From Psychromonas aquimarina ATCC BAA-1526 (GTDB taxonomy: Bacteria > Pseudomonadota > Gammaproteobacteria > Enterobacterales > Psychromonadaceae): 52,377 bases of DNA. The stretch lies in the NCBI RefSeq assembly GCF_000428725.1, contig NZ_AUAM01000033.1:1-52377 (forward strand). Reading direction: 5' to 3'. The stretch's first letter is position 1, and each line of letters begins with the position of its first letter. A program made the position numbers and the translations under genes. Below, piece by piece: positions 28,302 to 35,287 of the stretch. A model generated the notes under the pieces. It made no database searches and was not told where the DNA came from. It saw nothing but the letters and a program-made list of their open reading frames with translations.

Positions 28302-28651
28302 GGCAGCCTGCCTGCGAAAGACTCCTTTATTTGTCAACTCTGGAGAACAACGGCGAGTTAATTACAACTACCGGAAAACAGCGTAATATTCTTCTTCGCA
28401 CGGATAATAAATGACGTGAACACCATCAGAATCTGTTCTTAGCCACTTGAGTGAAATCTTGTCAATAAGCCACTGTGAACTATGCTTGAGTCAGATGAGT
28501 GATTAAAGCAGAGACTGAAGAAAATTCGTCTCAATTGATTATTCATAAATACATAAACAGATGAGCTCAGTATCGGCTTAGCTAAAATGAACAGGGTGTT
28601 TATGACTCGGTATTGAGACATCAATGCGGCAGCAAACAAAGTGGTGGTTAC
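28302..28651. other. Intergenic region with a possible minus-strand gene remnant
   Basis: No intact gene. On the minus strand, about 28480 down to the TAG at 28368-28370, a short open stretch reads like protein (WLIDKISLKWLR then VHVIYYPCEEEYYAVFR) but is cut off upstream by a stop and has no start. It could be the relic of a lost gene. The remainder is unremarkable. Confidence 0.25.
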
Positions 28652-29125
28652 ATGCCTATACAGTGGCTTAAGTCCTTATCGGGCGGATTTACTTTGATCG
28701 AGTTATTGATTGTAATAGCCATTATCGGCCTGCTGGCCTCTATCGCCTTACCTGCCTACAATAACTACGTTAAACGGGCACAATTGACTGAAACTGCGGT
28801 GCAGCTTGGTCATTGGGGGCGGGAATTTAACCGCTGGCAGCAGATTAACGGCAGCTACCCCAATGACAGCCATATCGTCCTGCCCCCCGATGCCCCCGGA
28901 TTGGGTATAGATAATACGGCATGGCAGGCGGATACTGCGCTGGGCGGCAACTGGAACTGGGAAGGACCGGACAACTATCCCTATGCAGGCATTGCCATTC
29001 TTGGTGCTACCAAACCGGTGGAAGATATCCAGCAGCTGGACAGTATTTTAGATGACGGAGATCTGAGCACTGGAAAATTCCGCAAAACGCCTAACGGGCG
29101 CTATACCTATATTCTGGACGAGTAA
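28652..29125 (+). CDS. Type IV prepilin-like protein
   Basis: From the ATG at 28652 the product is 157 aa with a class III signal: a short leader ending in SGG, cleavage before Phe, then [20 protein letters not shown] with Glu at mature position 5. This is the signature of type IV pilins and type II secretion pseudopilins. The C-terminal part, about 115 residues, resembles PilE-type minor pilins ([18 protein letters not shown], then GRYTYILDE). No assembly genes are adjacent, so it must rely on a distant prepilin peptidase and assembly ATPase. It is the last chromosomal gene before the prophage. Confidence 0.8.
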   Translation: MPIQWLKSLSGGFTLIELLIVIAIIGLLASIALPAYNNYVKRAQLTETAVQLGHWGREFNRWQQINGSYPNDSHIVLPPDAPGLGIDNTAWQADTALGGNWNWEGPDNYPYAGIAILGATKPVEDIQQLDSILDDGDLSTGKFRKTPNGRYTYILDE

Positions 29126-29132
29126 CTGCCGG

Positions 29133-29166
29133 CGGGAGGGGAGTCGAACCCTGTCCTGCCTAGTAA
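29133..29166 (-). other. Candidate attachment site: tRNA/tmRNA 3'-end-like sequence
   Basis: Read on the minus strand, AGGGTTCGACTCCCCT resembles a T-arm, with the TTCGACT loop and G/C-rich flanks, followed by about ten more G/C-rich bases. No complete tRNA or CCA end is present. Tyrosine-recombinase prophages often use tRNA or tmRNA 3' ends, and in P2 the att site lies downstream of int exactly as here. The second copy would be beyond the window. Confidence 0.35.
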
Positions 29167-29256
29167 AAACAACGGGTTATGAGCGTTTTCAATGAGTTAG
29201 ATGCGATGTGCTGTGTTGTAATGTGCTGTTCTGCGGGCAATGTGGACACAATATGG

Positions 29257-30240
29257 TCATTTGCCCACTGTCGATAACGGGTTTAATTTGATTGCATCTT
29301 CTAAATGCGCGGGAGAAAAATGGGCGTATTTCATGGTGTCGGTGATACTAGCATGGCCTAAGATCTGCTGTAATACCAGTATATTGCCGCCGTTCATCAT
29401 AAAGTGGCTGGAAAATGTATGCCTCAATACATGAGTTGACTGCCCCTTAGGCAGTACAATGCCCGCCCGGTCAACAGCCATTTTGAATGATTTAATGCAG
29501 TTGCTGAATAACCGTCCGCTGTTTTGCGGCAGCTCGTTATATAACTCTTCACTAATGGGAACTGCCCGGCGTTTATTACCTTTGGTGTGAATAAAGGTAA
29601 CCCGGTAAGGTGATAGTTGTGAGCCGGTTAATGATTCTGCTTCACCCCATCGGCAGCCCGTCGAGATGCAGATTTTAGAGATAAGGTAAGCATCATAATT
29701 ACGGCCTTGTTTTAACTCGTCAAAAACAACCTTAATCTCTTCTGGTTTTAAAAAGCCCATTTCCGGCTGTTTATATTTCAGCGCTCTGAGTTCAGACAAT
29801 GGATTACCATGCTTCCATTCTCCCAGGCGTTTTAATTCATTAAACAGGGCGTTGAGGTAAGTCTGCTCATTGTTAACGGTTTTGATAGAAACCGTTTTAA
29901 TACGAAGTTGACGGTATTTTGAAAAATCACTGGCAGTGATATTTCTGGCAATCGGATTCTGCATCAATAATGACATAGCCAGCAGTTTGTTTTTACGCTT
30001 TTTGCAGTCGTTCAGTGCCTGGCCGTGCAGGTTAAACCAAAGCTCAATTAATTCATCCAAGCGGCGATTATCAACTTTGTTTGGCTGCCATGCTTTTTTC
30101 TCTGCTTCATTTAACGTGTACTGCTCAAAGCGCTTGGCTTCCCCTTGTGTATCAAACAGCTTACGAACACGTACTCCGCCGATGCCGTTAGGGCGGAAAT
30201 CAGCGAGATATTTACCGTTGGCTTGTTTTTTAATAGACAT
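29257..30240 (-). CDS. int: Tyrosine recombinase (phage integrase)
   Basis: A 327-aa integrase. The N-terminal arm-binding region (KYLADFRPNGIGGVRVRKLF) and the SAM-like core-binding domain precede the catalytic domain. I see the first Arg in STGCRWGEAESL, His-x-x-Arg in THVLRHTFSSHF, the second His in LGHASITDTM and the nucleophile Tyr in MKYAHFSP. ATG at 30240 is preferred over a GTG at 30249. It cuts and joins DNA to integrate and excise the element. In P2, int is downstream of the repressor gene C in one operon. Here ~5 kb of opposite-strand cargo separates them, so int needs its own promoter. Confidence 0.92.
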   Translation of the reverse strand: MSIKKQANGKYLADFRPNGIGGVRVRKLFDTQGEAKRFEQYTLNEAEKKAWQPNKVDNRRLDELIELWFNLHGQALNDCKKRKNKLLAMSLLMQNPIARNITASDFSKYRQLRIKTVSIKTVNNEQTYLNALFNELKRLGEWKHGNPLSELRALKYKQPEMGFLKPEEIKVVFDELKQGRNYDAYLISKICISTGCRWGEAESLTGSQLSPYRVTFIHTKGNKRRAVPISEELYNELPQNSGRLFSNCIKSFKMAVDRAGIVLPKGQSTHVLRHTFSSHFMMNGGNILVLQQILGHASITDTMKYAHFSPAHLEDAIKLNPLSTVGK

Positions 30241-30649
30241 AAATGACACTCTTTTTTCTGTTTTATACAGGTGTTATACAGTGTTTTTTAAAAGTGGAAA
30301 AGTGCTTGATTGGAGGCTGTGCACATTTTGTAGGTTCAAAAACATCATGCAATTACCCTTATTTATATTGTGGTGTAATAGAGTGTAATGGTTTTGTGTT
30401 GTTGATTTATATAAGATGTTTTAATCGCGTGGCGGGGCTATCTTTTTACGTGCTGCTTGCATTAAAAGTGTCTATGTCCCTTTCAGAGCGTCTGTTTTGT
30501 CAGGAAGATGATAAAAGCGTCACAGTGAAGGTTATCAGGGGACTATTTGAATTTCCTTTATGGAATATAGTCTTAGATATGTTTTGAAAATGTGCATATC
30601 TTCTTAATGATACATTTGTCGATTGCGTCACTGTGACGTATATAAAGCT
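30241..30649. promoter_or_regulatory. Upstream region of int and cargo block, with two CGTCAC palindromic sites
   Basis: No gene seen. CGTCAC-T-GTGACG (30626-30638) is a perfect palindrome, and a related half-matching site, CGTCACAGTGA, lies at 30518-30528. They sit 12 and 122 bases before the first cassette junction and could be operators for int or for the AbiV cassette. A direct repeat, GTGTAAT, near 30370-30388 might be an integrase arm site. All roles are inferred. Confidence 0.4.
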
Positions 30650-30673
30650 GTTAGTTTCTGAATCGGAGTTTCA

Positions 30674-31327
30674 GTGAAGAAAGAAGAAGGTATCTCAAAG
30701 TACAAGCTAAATAAAATCGCAGCGGAGTCTTTGAGAAATACTATCCGTCTTCATTTTGACTCGGTGTTGCTCTATGAAAACGGCTCTTACCCAAGTGCTC
30801 TTCAGCTTTCAGTCTTGGCTTTGGAAGAGTTCTCAAAGGCCAACTGGGTAGACCACTATATTTGGTCATCGGAAACCAATGACGGCTATCCTGACGCAGA
30901 GTCCGAACAAGGATGGCTAAAGCTTCTGTACCTACATCCAAAAAAACAGTGGAATTTTGTGGCAAGAGAAACAGATGATTACTCGCCAAAGTTTATTTCT
31001 CTGATCCAGAGTCGGAAGCTTGAAGAGAAAAAGCAAAATGCTATCTATGTTGGCTTGTCTCGCTCAAAAGGTAAAATTGATACAGATAGCCGGATTTCTA
31101 CTCCGTGGAAGATCAAACAAAAAGATGCAAGGCAGTTTATTTCAATTATTAATGATGAGCTGCTTAGAATATGTTCAAGAATTGAAGAAGATGAGTTTTA
31201 CTTCGAGGGTGGCACAGGCATGGATGAGGTGTTCGATTATGATATTTATAAAAAGCTTTTAAAATGGCCCCACAAGAGTGGAATAAAGAATAACGGTTGG
31301 AGAAAGAAGAATCGCCAACGAAACTAA
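30674..31327 (+). CDS. AbiV-like abortive infection protein (integron cassette 1)
   Basis: 217 aa with a GTG start and a CGGAG site 7 bases upstream. The N-terminal part has the AbiV hallmark: a helix ending in LLYENGSYPSALQLSVLALEEFSKA (split over residues ~35-60), matching the G.Y..A..L.ILA.EE.GK pattern. The C-terminal half is charged and ends in a basic tail (GWRKKNRQRN). AbiV proteins stop lytic phage growth by blocking late translation in lactococci. The same outcome here is inferred from family membership. The stop codon lies inside the cassette's attC core, as is usual for cassette genes. A cassette promoter is not obvious. Confidence 0.7.
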   Translation: MKKEEGISKYKLNKIAAESLRNTIRLHFDSVLLYENGSYPSALQLSVLALEEFSKANWVDHYIWSSETNDGYPDAESEQGWLKLLYLHPKKQWNFVARETDDYSPKFISLIQSRKLEEKKQNAIYVGLSRSKGKIDTDSRISTPWKIKQKDARQFISIINDELLRICSRIEEDEFYFEGGTGMDEVFDYDIYKKLLKWPHKSGIKNNGWRKKNRQRN

Positions 31328-31395
31328 CAAGCGCATGTTGTCGGACTGGTTTTCCGCTGCGCTTCAAACCAGCCACAAATGCGGGCGTTATAAGC
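31321..31395 (+). repeat. attC site 1 (cassette 1/2 junction)
   Basis: Opens AACTAACAAGCGCATG and closes ATGCGGGCGTTATAAGC. The inner arms GACTGGTTT and AAACCAGCC pair around a GC-rich loop, with a few unpaired bases on one arm, the imperfect hairpin expected of attC. The G/TT cut point is at 31387. Confidence 0.75.
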
Positions 31396-31422
31396 CCGTT
31401 CATTTATATACTTGAGAGTCCA

Positions 31423-32274
31423 ATGATTAGTACTTCAGAAAAAATTAGATTGCTTAAAAAACTACTAGATAAAGCGGATCTTGTGACTATTGAAAATAGT
31501 AGTGACCCAGAGTTTAAAAGTTGGAAAAACCTAGTTGAAAGAACCTTTGTAAAAGTCTTTGGTGAAAGCTCAACTGAATATAAACATTTCTCTGAGTTAC
31601 GTTTCTTCTTTCAAGCATTAATGTGGACTACAGATAGTGACTTTACCGCCGATCATTTAAGAGTTTTTAGACAAGATTTTGGCATTTTGAAATCTTCAAT
31701 TACACAGTATATTGAAGAATTCGAAGAGCAGGAACAACACGAAACTCCTGTCATTAAAAAGCAATCAAAACTTAAAACAAAGGCATCAAAAGTATTTATT
31801 AGTCATGCATCAAAAGACTCCGCCATAGTTGAAGAGGTAATTGAATTACTTGAGTCGATTGGCTTAGAGTCTCACCAAATATTTTGTACTTCGTTTGACG
31901 GATATGGGATCGGACTAGGTGAAAATTTCCTAGATAAAATTAAAGATGAATTGTCTTCGGATACTATAGTGCTCTTTATATTATCCAATAACTTTTATTC
32001 TAGCCCTGTGTGTTTATGCGAAATGGGGGCTACTTGGGTTCTAGCGAAAGAGCACATTCCAATTGTGATTCCTCCATTAGATTATTCTGATATTTCAGGA
32101 GTTATTCCTTTGACACAAGGAATGAAAATTAATGAACCGTTGAAACTAAACTTATTGAAAGAAAAAATAGAAAATGAGTTTAATTTGAATAATTCGGGTT
32201 CTCTTTCCACTTGGGAGCGTAAAAGAGATCGAGTTCTTTTAAGAATTTCTAAATTAATAGCTGTGGAAAGTTAA
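31423..32274 (+). CDS. TIR-domain protein (integron cassette 2)
   Basis: The ATG at 31423 (283 aa) lies just after attC1; the open frame continues upstream through the attC but that part is not protein-like. Residues ~1-115 are a charged helical region (MISTSEKIRLLKKLLDKAD). From ~118 a TIR fold begins: KVFISHASKDS (strand A and first loop), LLESIGLESHQIFCTSFDG, FLDKIKDELSSDTIVLFILS, then CEMGATWVL with the Glu that is catalytic in NAD-hydrolysing TIRs at about residue 200. TIR effectors commonly deplete NAD+ on phage infection. The N-terminal part may be the sensor or oligomerisation region. It is the only gene in its cassette, ending at the attC2 core. Confidence 0.8.
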   Translation: MISTSEKIRLLKKLLDKADLVTIENSSDPEFKSWKNLVERTFVKVFGESSTEYKHFSELRFFFQALMWTTDSDFTADHLRVFRQDFGILKSSITQYIEEFEEQEQHETPVIKKQSKLKTKASKVFISHASKDSAIVEEVIELLESIGLESHQIFCTSFDGYGIGLGENFLDKIKDELSSDTIVLFILSNNFYSSPVCLCEMGATWVLAKEHIPIVIPPLDYSDISGVIPLTQGMKINEPLKLNLLKEKIENEFNLNNSGSLSTWERKRDRVLLRISKLIAVES

Positions 32275-32278
32275 AAAC

Positions 32279-32384
32279 GCTTATAACAAGGCATTTAAAC
32301 GGAACTAAAACAGTGGGTTACGTTTCGCTTCGCTCCACATTTTAACCCACTATTTTAGTCCGCTTAATGTGGCGTTTATGCACC
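32279..32384 (+). repeat. attC site 2 (cassette 2/3 junction)
   Basis: Opens GCTTATAACAAGGCATTTAA and closes CGCTTAATGTGGCGTTTATG. Long arms pair: ACTAAAACAGTGGGTTA with TAACCCACTATTTTAGT, around a loop of ~20 bases, with unpaired bases on one side. The closing core has one extra T (GTTTATGC) relative to the GTTATGC expected from cassette 3's end. Confidence 0.8.
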
Positions 32385-32397
32385 TAAAGGAATGTTG

Positions 32398-33048
32398 ATG
32401 CAAGAATTTATAGACTTAATCAAACCATACATTGAAATTTTATATTTAATTAGTGCGCCAGTATTAGCTTTCTTTGCCTACAAAGCATTGGAACAAATTA
32501 AGGTGGCGAAAAATGGTACCAAAGTACAAAGTCAGAGAGAGTCGATAAAATTGGCCGCAGAGAGATGTGAGTTTTTTCATAAAGAGGTTGAGCCAGAAAT
32601 AACAAAGTTTTTTAATTGCCTAAAAGAAAAAGATATTGATTTTCTAGATAAATGCGAAGTGATTTTTGAAAAGAATCGAATGAAATTCAAACCACACAAG
32701 GACAAAGAGGCGCTAAAAAAGTTAGTTAATGAATTAGATAGTTTCATTGATCTATTTAACAAGTTGGAACTTTTTTCAATGTATTTCACTGGAAAAATTG
32801 CCAATGAGGAATTCGCTTACCATGCATTGGGTAAATCTTATTGTCGGTTGGTTGAGAAATTGATTCCAGTCCTGATGATGAAAATGTTTAAAGATGAGTG
32901 TAAGCATATAATGTCACTATTTTTTATTTGGCATCCTCGGTTAGAAAAAGTATTAGATGAAAAAAGAAAGCAAGAAATTATGGAAGAATTATCAGAACTA
33001 AATGAAAAAGATATCCCTGATAGAAAAGTTAAGCCGATCGGTGCATAA
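32398..33048 (+). CDS. Membrane protein of unknown function (integron cassette 3)
   Basis: ATG at 32398 (216 aa) has TAAAGGA at a proper distance; an ATG two codons earlier is too close to it. The N-terminus carries one transmembrane helix (IEILYLISAPVLAFFAYKAL). The rest is a helical, highly charged cytoplasmic domain with possible coiled coils (KEVEPEITKFF, KLVNELDSFIDLFNKLELF) and a second weak hydrophobic part. No family recognised. Cassette company with AbiV and TIR suggests a defence or stress role, by association only. Its stop lies inside the attC core GGTGCATAAC. Confidence 0.65.
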   Translation: MQEFIDLIKPYIEILYLISAPVLAFFAYKALEQIKVAKNGTKVQSQRESIKLAAERCEFFHKEVEPEITKFFNCLKEKDIDFLDKCEVIFEKNRMKFKPHKDKEALKKLVNELDSFIDLFNKLELFSMYFTGKIANEEFAYHALGKSYCRLVEKLIPVLMMKMFKDECKHIMSLFFIWHPRLEKVLDEKRKQEIMEELSELNEKDIPDRKVKPIGA

Positions 33049-33070
33049 CAAGGCACTTAAACGCAAACGA
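33040..33070 (+). repeat. Half attC site 3, broken by a palindromic repeat
   Basis: GGTGCATAACAAGGCACTTA is a normal attC opening and matches the cassette 3 start by complement, but the closing half (expected to end GCGTT) is missing. The sequence turns into the GGGCCAGGTCTTG repeat at 33072. The repeat, or an event associated with it, appears to have removed the end of the array. Confidence 0.65.
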
Positions 33071-33071
33071 T

Positions 33072-33106
33072 GGGGCCAGGTCTTGCGTTTTGCCTTTTAG
33101 ATAAAA
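33072..33106 (+). repeat. Palindromic repeat copy 1 (left half)
   Basis: GGGGCCAGGTCTTGCGTTTT plus GCCTTTTAGATAAAAA matches the left arm of copies 2 and 3. The right arm has decayed. Confidence 0.65.
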
Positions 33107-33180
33107 ATAAAAAGGCTGGATATCCATAATTTTATTATTCTAATAGGTTGATTTTTAATATTTTAATAAATGGATGTCCC

Positions 33181-33220
33181 ATCTTTTTATCTTTTTATCT
33201 TTTTATCTTTTTATCTTTTT
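33181..33220 (+). repeat. Five perfect tandem copies of an 8-bp unit
   Basis: ATCTTTTT is repeated five times without error, ending 23 bases before the start of the next gene. A run of this kind slips easily in replication, and would change the distance between an upstream promoter and the ribosome site. The repeat also lies in an open frame joined to the gene. Confidence 0.9.
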
Positions 33221-33243
33221 TGTTCATTCAACGTGGTGAGATT

Positions 33244-33612
33244 ATGGATAATATCAAAGCAAATTTACATGCCTGTAAACATTGCAATGAGACAGGAACT
33301 TGTACTTCTAATGAGAATGAAAGTAGTTGTGCTGCATGCATTAAATATCATGAACTTAAGAAAAGTAAAACTTACACTGGTTTAGCTTGTGGTACGTGTG
33401 GTGGACTTGGTAAATCGGAGCCAATGACTGAAAGACTAAATAAAAGGGTTAAGCCGTTATTAGCATTGAGTATTGTCTTGTGTTTAATGATTTGTACAAC
33501 AGTATTAGCGTTTACAAAGAATCCTCATTTTTCAACGTTCTTAGCTTTTTCAGCGACGTTAATTGGGAGCGTAACAACGTTCTATTTTAGCAACGCGAAT
33601 AAAAATACATAA
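33244..33612 (+). CDS. Cys-rich small membrane protein
   Basis: ATG at 33244 (122 aa) with GGTGAG upstream; the frame stays open back to 33148 through the octamer run but that part is low-complexity. The N-terminal half holds CxxC pairs resembling a DnaJ-type zinc ribbon (ACKHCNETGTC, CAACIKYH, LACGTCGGLGKS). The C-terminal half has two transmembrane helices (LLALSIVLCLMICTTVLAF and a second to FYFS). Family not recognised. It lies between palindromic repeats 1 and 2. A role as a metal- or redox-sensing membrane protein is speculation. Confidence 0.6.
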   Translation: MDNIKANLHACKHCNETGTCTSNENESSCAACIKYHELKKSKTYTGLACGTCGGLGKSEPMTERLNKRVKPLLALSIVLCLMICTTVLAFTKNPHFSTFLAFSATLIGSVTTFYFSNANKNT

Positions 33613-33619
33613 AAATACT

Positions 33620-33671
33620 AGGGCCAGGTCTTGCGTTTTGTTTTTTAGAGCAAAAGACAAGACCTGTCCCT
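33620..33671 (+). repeat. Palindromic repeat copy 2 (complete)
   Basis: AGGGCCAGGTCTTGCGTTTTG pairs with CAAAAGACAAGACCTGTCCCT across a ~10-base centre (TTTTTTAGAG). This is the most complete copy. The arms resemble REP elements linked to Y1-type (RAYT) transposases in gammaproteobacteria; no such transposase is in the window. Confidence 0.75.
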
Positions 33672-33724
33672 CGGATTCTCAAATCGTCAGTGAGCAGAGC
33701 GTTAAGTTACAAAATGGAAGTGAA

Positions 33725-34429
33725 ATGATCGCAATTATAAAAAACACGATACAAAGTAGTGAATCTTTTTCAGGGAAAGCGTTTGATCTATTCATACAAA
33801 TTATGATCATATTATCACTGATTAGTTTTTCCATTGAGACGTTGCCATCAATTACAGATGAAACAAGAAGCTTCTTGTATAACTTCGAAATCATTAGCGT
33901 AAGTATCTTTACTGTAGAGTATATTGCTCGGGTTATTTGCGCAGAAGAAAAAATGAAATTTGTATTTTCATTTTTTGGTATCGTTGATTTGTTAGCTATT
34001 TTGCCATTCTATTTAGCCACCGGTCTGGATTTGCGATCTCTTCGGTCATTTCGATTATTGAGGTTAGTGAGAATATTAAAACTAGCGAGGTATAGCGCAG
34101 CGGTAAGGCGATTGCACAGAGCATTTATCATAGCTAAAGAAGAATTAGCTTTATTTTTGTTTGCAGCTTTAATTGTTCTCTATCTTGCTGGAGTAGGAAT
34201 ATATTACTTTGAGTATCCTGCTCAGCCAGATGCATTCTGCTCAATTTTCCATAGTTTATGGTGGGCCGTAGCTACACTAACCACTGTCGGCTATGGTGAT
34301 ATTTACCCAATAACGGTTGGAGGTAAAATATTTACATTTTTAATATTAATTATTGGGTTGGGTGTTGTTTCAATTCCTGCCGGAATGATTGCATCAGCAT
34401 TATCAAAAGCAAGAGAAATGGACAATTAA
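33725..34429 (+). CDS. Voltage-gated-type potassium channel (6 TM)
   Basis: ATG at 33725 (234 aa) follows GGAAG. Six helices are readable: S1 FDLFIQIMIILSLISFSIE, S2 with FTVEYIARV, S3 VDLLAILPFYLA, an S4 with repeated Arg (LRSLRSFRLLRLVRILKLAR), S5 LALFLFAALIVLYLAGVGIY, the pore loop with selectivity filter TTVGYGD, and S6 ending in VSIPAGMIASAL. It is a compact KvAP/Kch-like channel without a cytoplasmic RCK or cNMP domain. In a cargo region next to TIR and AbiV genes it might be a membrane-depolarising effector, but it could equally be an ordinary transporter picked up by chance. Confidence 0.88.
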   Translation: MIAIIKNTIQSSESFSGKAFDLFIQIMIILSLISFSIETLPSITDETRSFLYNFEIISVSIFTVEYIARVICAEEKMKFVFSFFGIVDLLAILPFYLATGLDLRSLRSFRLLRLVRILKLARYSAAVRRLHRAFIIAKEELALFLFAALIVLYLAGVGIYYFEYPAQPDAFCSIFHSLWWAVATLTTVGYGDIYPITVGGKIFTFLILIIGLGVVSIPAGMIASALSKAREMDN

Positions 34430-34436
34430 AGAACGG

Positions 34437-34484
34437 CGGGGTCTTGTGTTTTGACTTTTATAGCAAAAGGCAAGACTTGACCCT
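34437..34484 (+). repeat. Palindromic repeat copy 3 (complete)
   Basis: GGGGTCTTGTGTTTTG pairs with CAAAAGGCAAGACTTGACCC-type right arm across ACTTTTATAG. It sits between the channel gene and the HEPN-motif gene and is more diverged from copy 2 in the left arm. Confidence 0.7.
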
Positions 34485-34523
34485 CGATTTTCCTTATTTT
34501 TAAATAGAATCAAGGAGAAGCTT

Positions 34524-35243
34524 ATGTCAGTAATAGGCGAGAATATTATTAAAAATCATACGATTAATGAGAAAACAGGAGCACTTAAAGTAGAGTTCTT
34601 TTATAAAGGAAAGCTTTGCCCATCGAAAGAAATTAAAGGCCCAATAATTAATCAGTACATTGGTTATTATTTGATTCTCCAAGATTTAAAAGATGTATTG
34701 ACTTGGTTAAAAAAAATTGACGATTTCCATCCTAAAGAAGGTGTAAAAGAAACCGAAAATAATAAAGAATTTGATACATTTAAATACGTACTTTCCCCCG
34801 AAAACTGGAAGAACGATGGTATGTTAGTTAAAGCCTTGTATTATTCATGCCTTGTTGTATACGGAAAGTGTTTCACTCAGGCAAAAGGCCGAAAAGTGAA
34901 ATTAGAAAGGAAAAATATTGAAAAGAGACTTCAAAAGCAGCATGACTTAATAATGGAGTATAGGAATACCATTGTAGCTCACTCTGGTGAAGGAGAGTGG
35001 GAGAACGGGAAACTTTATGTTTTGCCTACGCCAAAGGAACTTTTGAAAAATGAGGGGATGAATATTCATATCGAGCCAATAGTGAATAGGCTTGATTATG
35101 AAGATGACCGAAATAGTGATGAGTCATTTCAATTTCTTGTTGAGCATTTAATTGATAGCGTTGAGAAGAAAAAGAAAAGTCTATTTGAGGTGATACTGAA
35201 GGATATTATAATTCCAAAGGGAACTGAATATTGGTATTCATAG
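34524..35243 (+). CDS. HEPN-motif protein, possible toxin/abortive-infection ribonuclease
   Basis: 239 aa with a strong AAGGAG site. The middle is helical and contains EYRNTIVAHSG (about residues 145-155). R-x5-H fits the R-x4-6-H active-site motif of HEPN ribonucleases, and the flanking helices (LVKALYYSCLVVYGK; FQFLVEHLIDSVEKKK) fit a HEPN helical bundle. I do not recognise a named family, so the assignment rests on motif and context. It is AT-rich, lone, and lies between palindromes 3 and 4. A paired antitoxin gene is not visible. Confidence 0.5.
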   Translation: MSVIGENIIKNHTINEKTGALKVEFFYKGKLCPSKEIKGPIINQYIGYYLILQDLKDVLTWLKKIDDFHPKEGVKETENNKEFDTFKYVLSPENWKNDGMLVKALYYSCLVVYGKCFTQAKGRKVKLERKNIEKRLQKQHDLIMEYRNTIVAHSGEGEWENGKLYVLPTPKELLKNEGMNIHIEPIVNRLDYEDDRNSDESFQFLVEHLIDSVEKKKKSLFEVILKDIIIPKGTEYWYS

Positions 35244-35245
35244 TG

Positions 35246-35281
35246 ACGTCAGGATCAAGTCTTACATTTTACTTTTTAGAT
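35246..35281 (+). repeat. Palindromic repeat copy 4 (left half)
   Basis: GTCAGGATCAAGTCTTACAT then TTTACTTTTTAGATA follows the left arm and centre of the other copies, more diverged. The right arm is replaced by a terminator hairpin. Confidence 0.5.
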
Positions 35282-35287
35282 ACAGAG

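Larger units (their letters stand above)
30650..33070 (+). mobile_element. Array of three integron-type gene cassettes inserted in the prophage
   Basis: Each unit starts with a GTT core and ends with the complement of that same core. Cassette 1 starts GTTAGTT (30650) and ends AACTAAC (31321-31327). Cassette 2 starts GTTATAAGC (31387) and ends GCTTATAAC (32279-32287). Cassette 3 starts GTTTATGCACC (32374) and ends GGTGCATAAC (33040-33049). After each end comes an attC-like palindrome opening AACAAG and closing at GGCGTT; the third has lost its second half. Cassette starts are exactly where IntI would cut (G/TT). No integrase intI or attI is visible, so the array probably landed at a secondary site and is now static. 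Confidence 0.75.

Noticed and set aside
29133-29166. Complete tRNA gene next to int
   Set aside because: Only a T-arm-like part is readable. No anticodon or D arm, and no CCA end at a fitting distance.
31297-31422. Upstream extension of the TIR reading frame across attC1
   Set aside because: It overlaps the end of abiV and the attC hairpin. The cassette start lies at 31387, so the true gene must begin after it, at 31423.
30650-33070. A complete mobile integron with integrase
   Set aside because: No IntI-like reading frame or attI was found. The tyrosine recombinase at 29257-30240 is of the phage type and lacks a recognisable IntI patch.
33620-33724. N-terminal extension of the K+ channel to 33638
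   Set aside because: The extra codons are the palindromic repeat itself. The ATG at 33725 has a ribosome site and begins just before S1.
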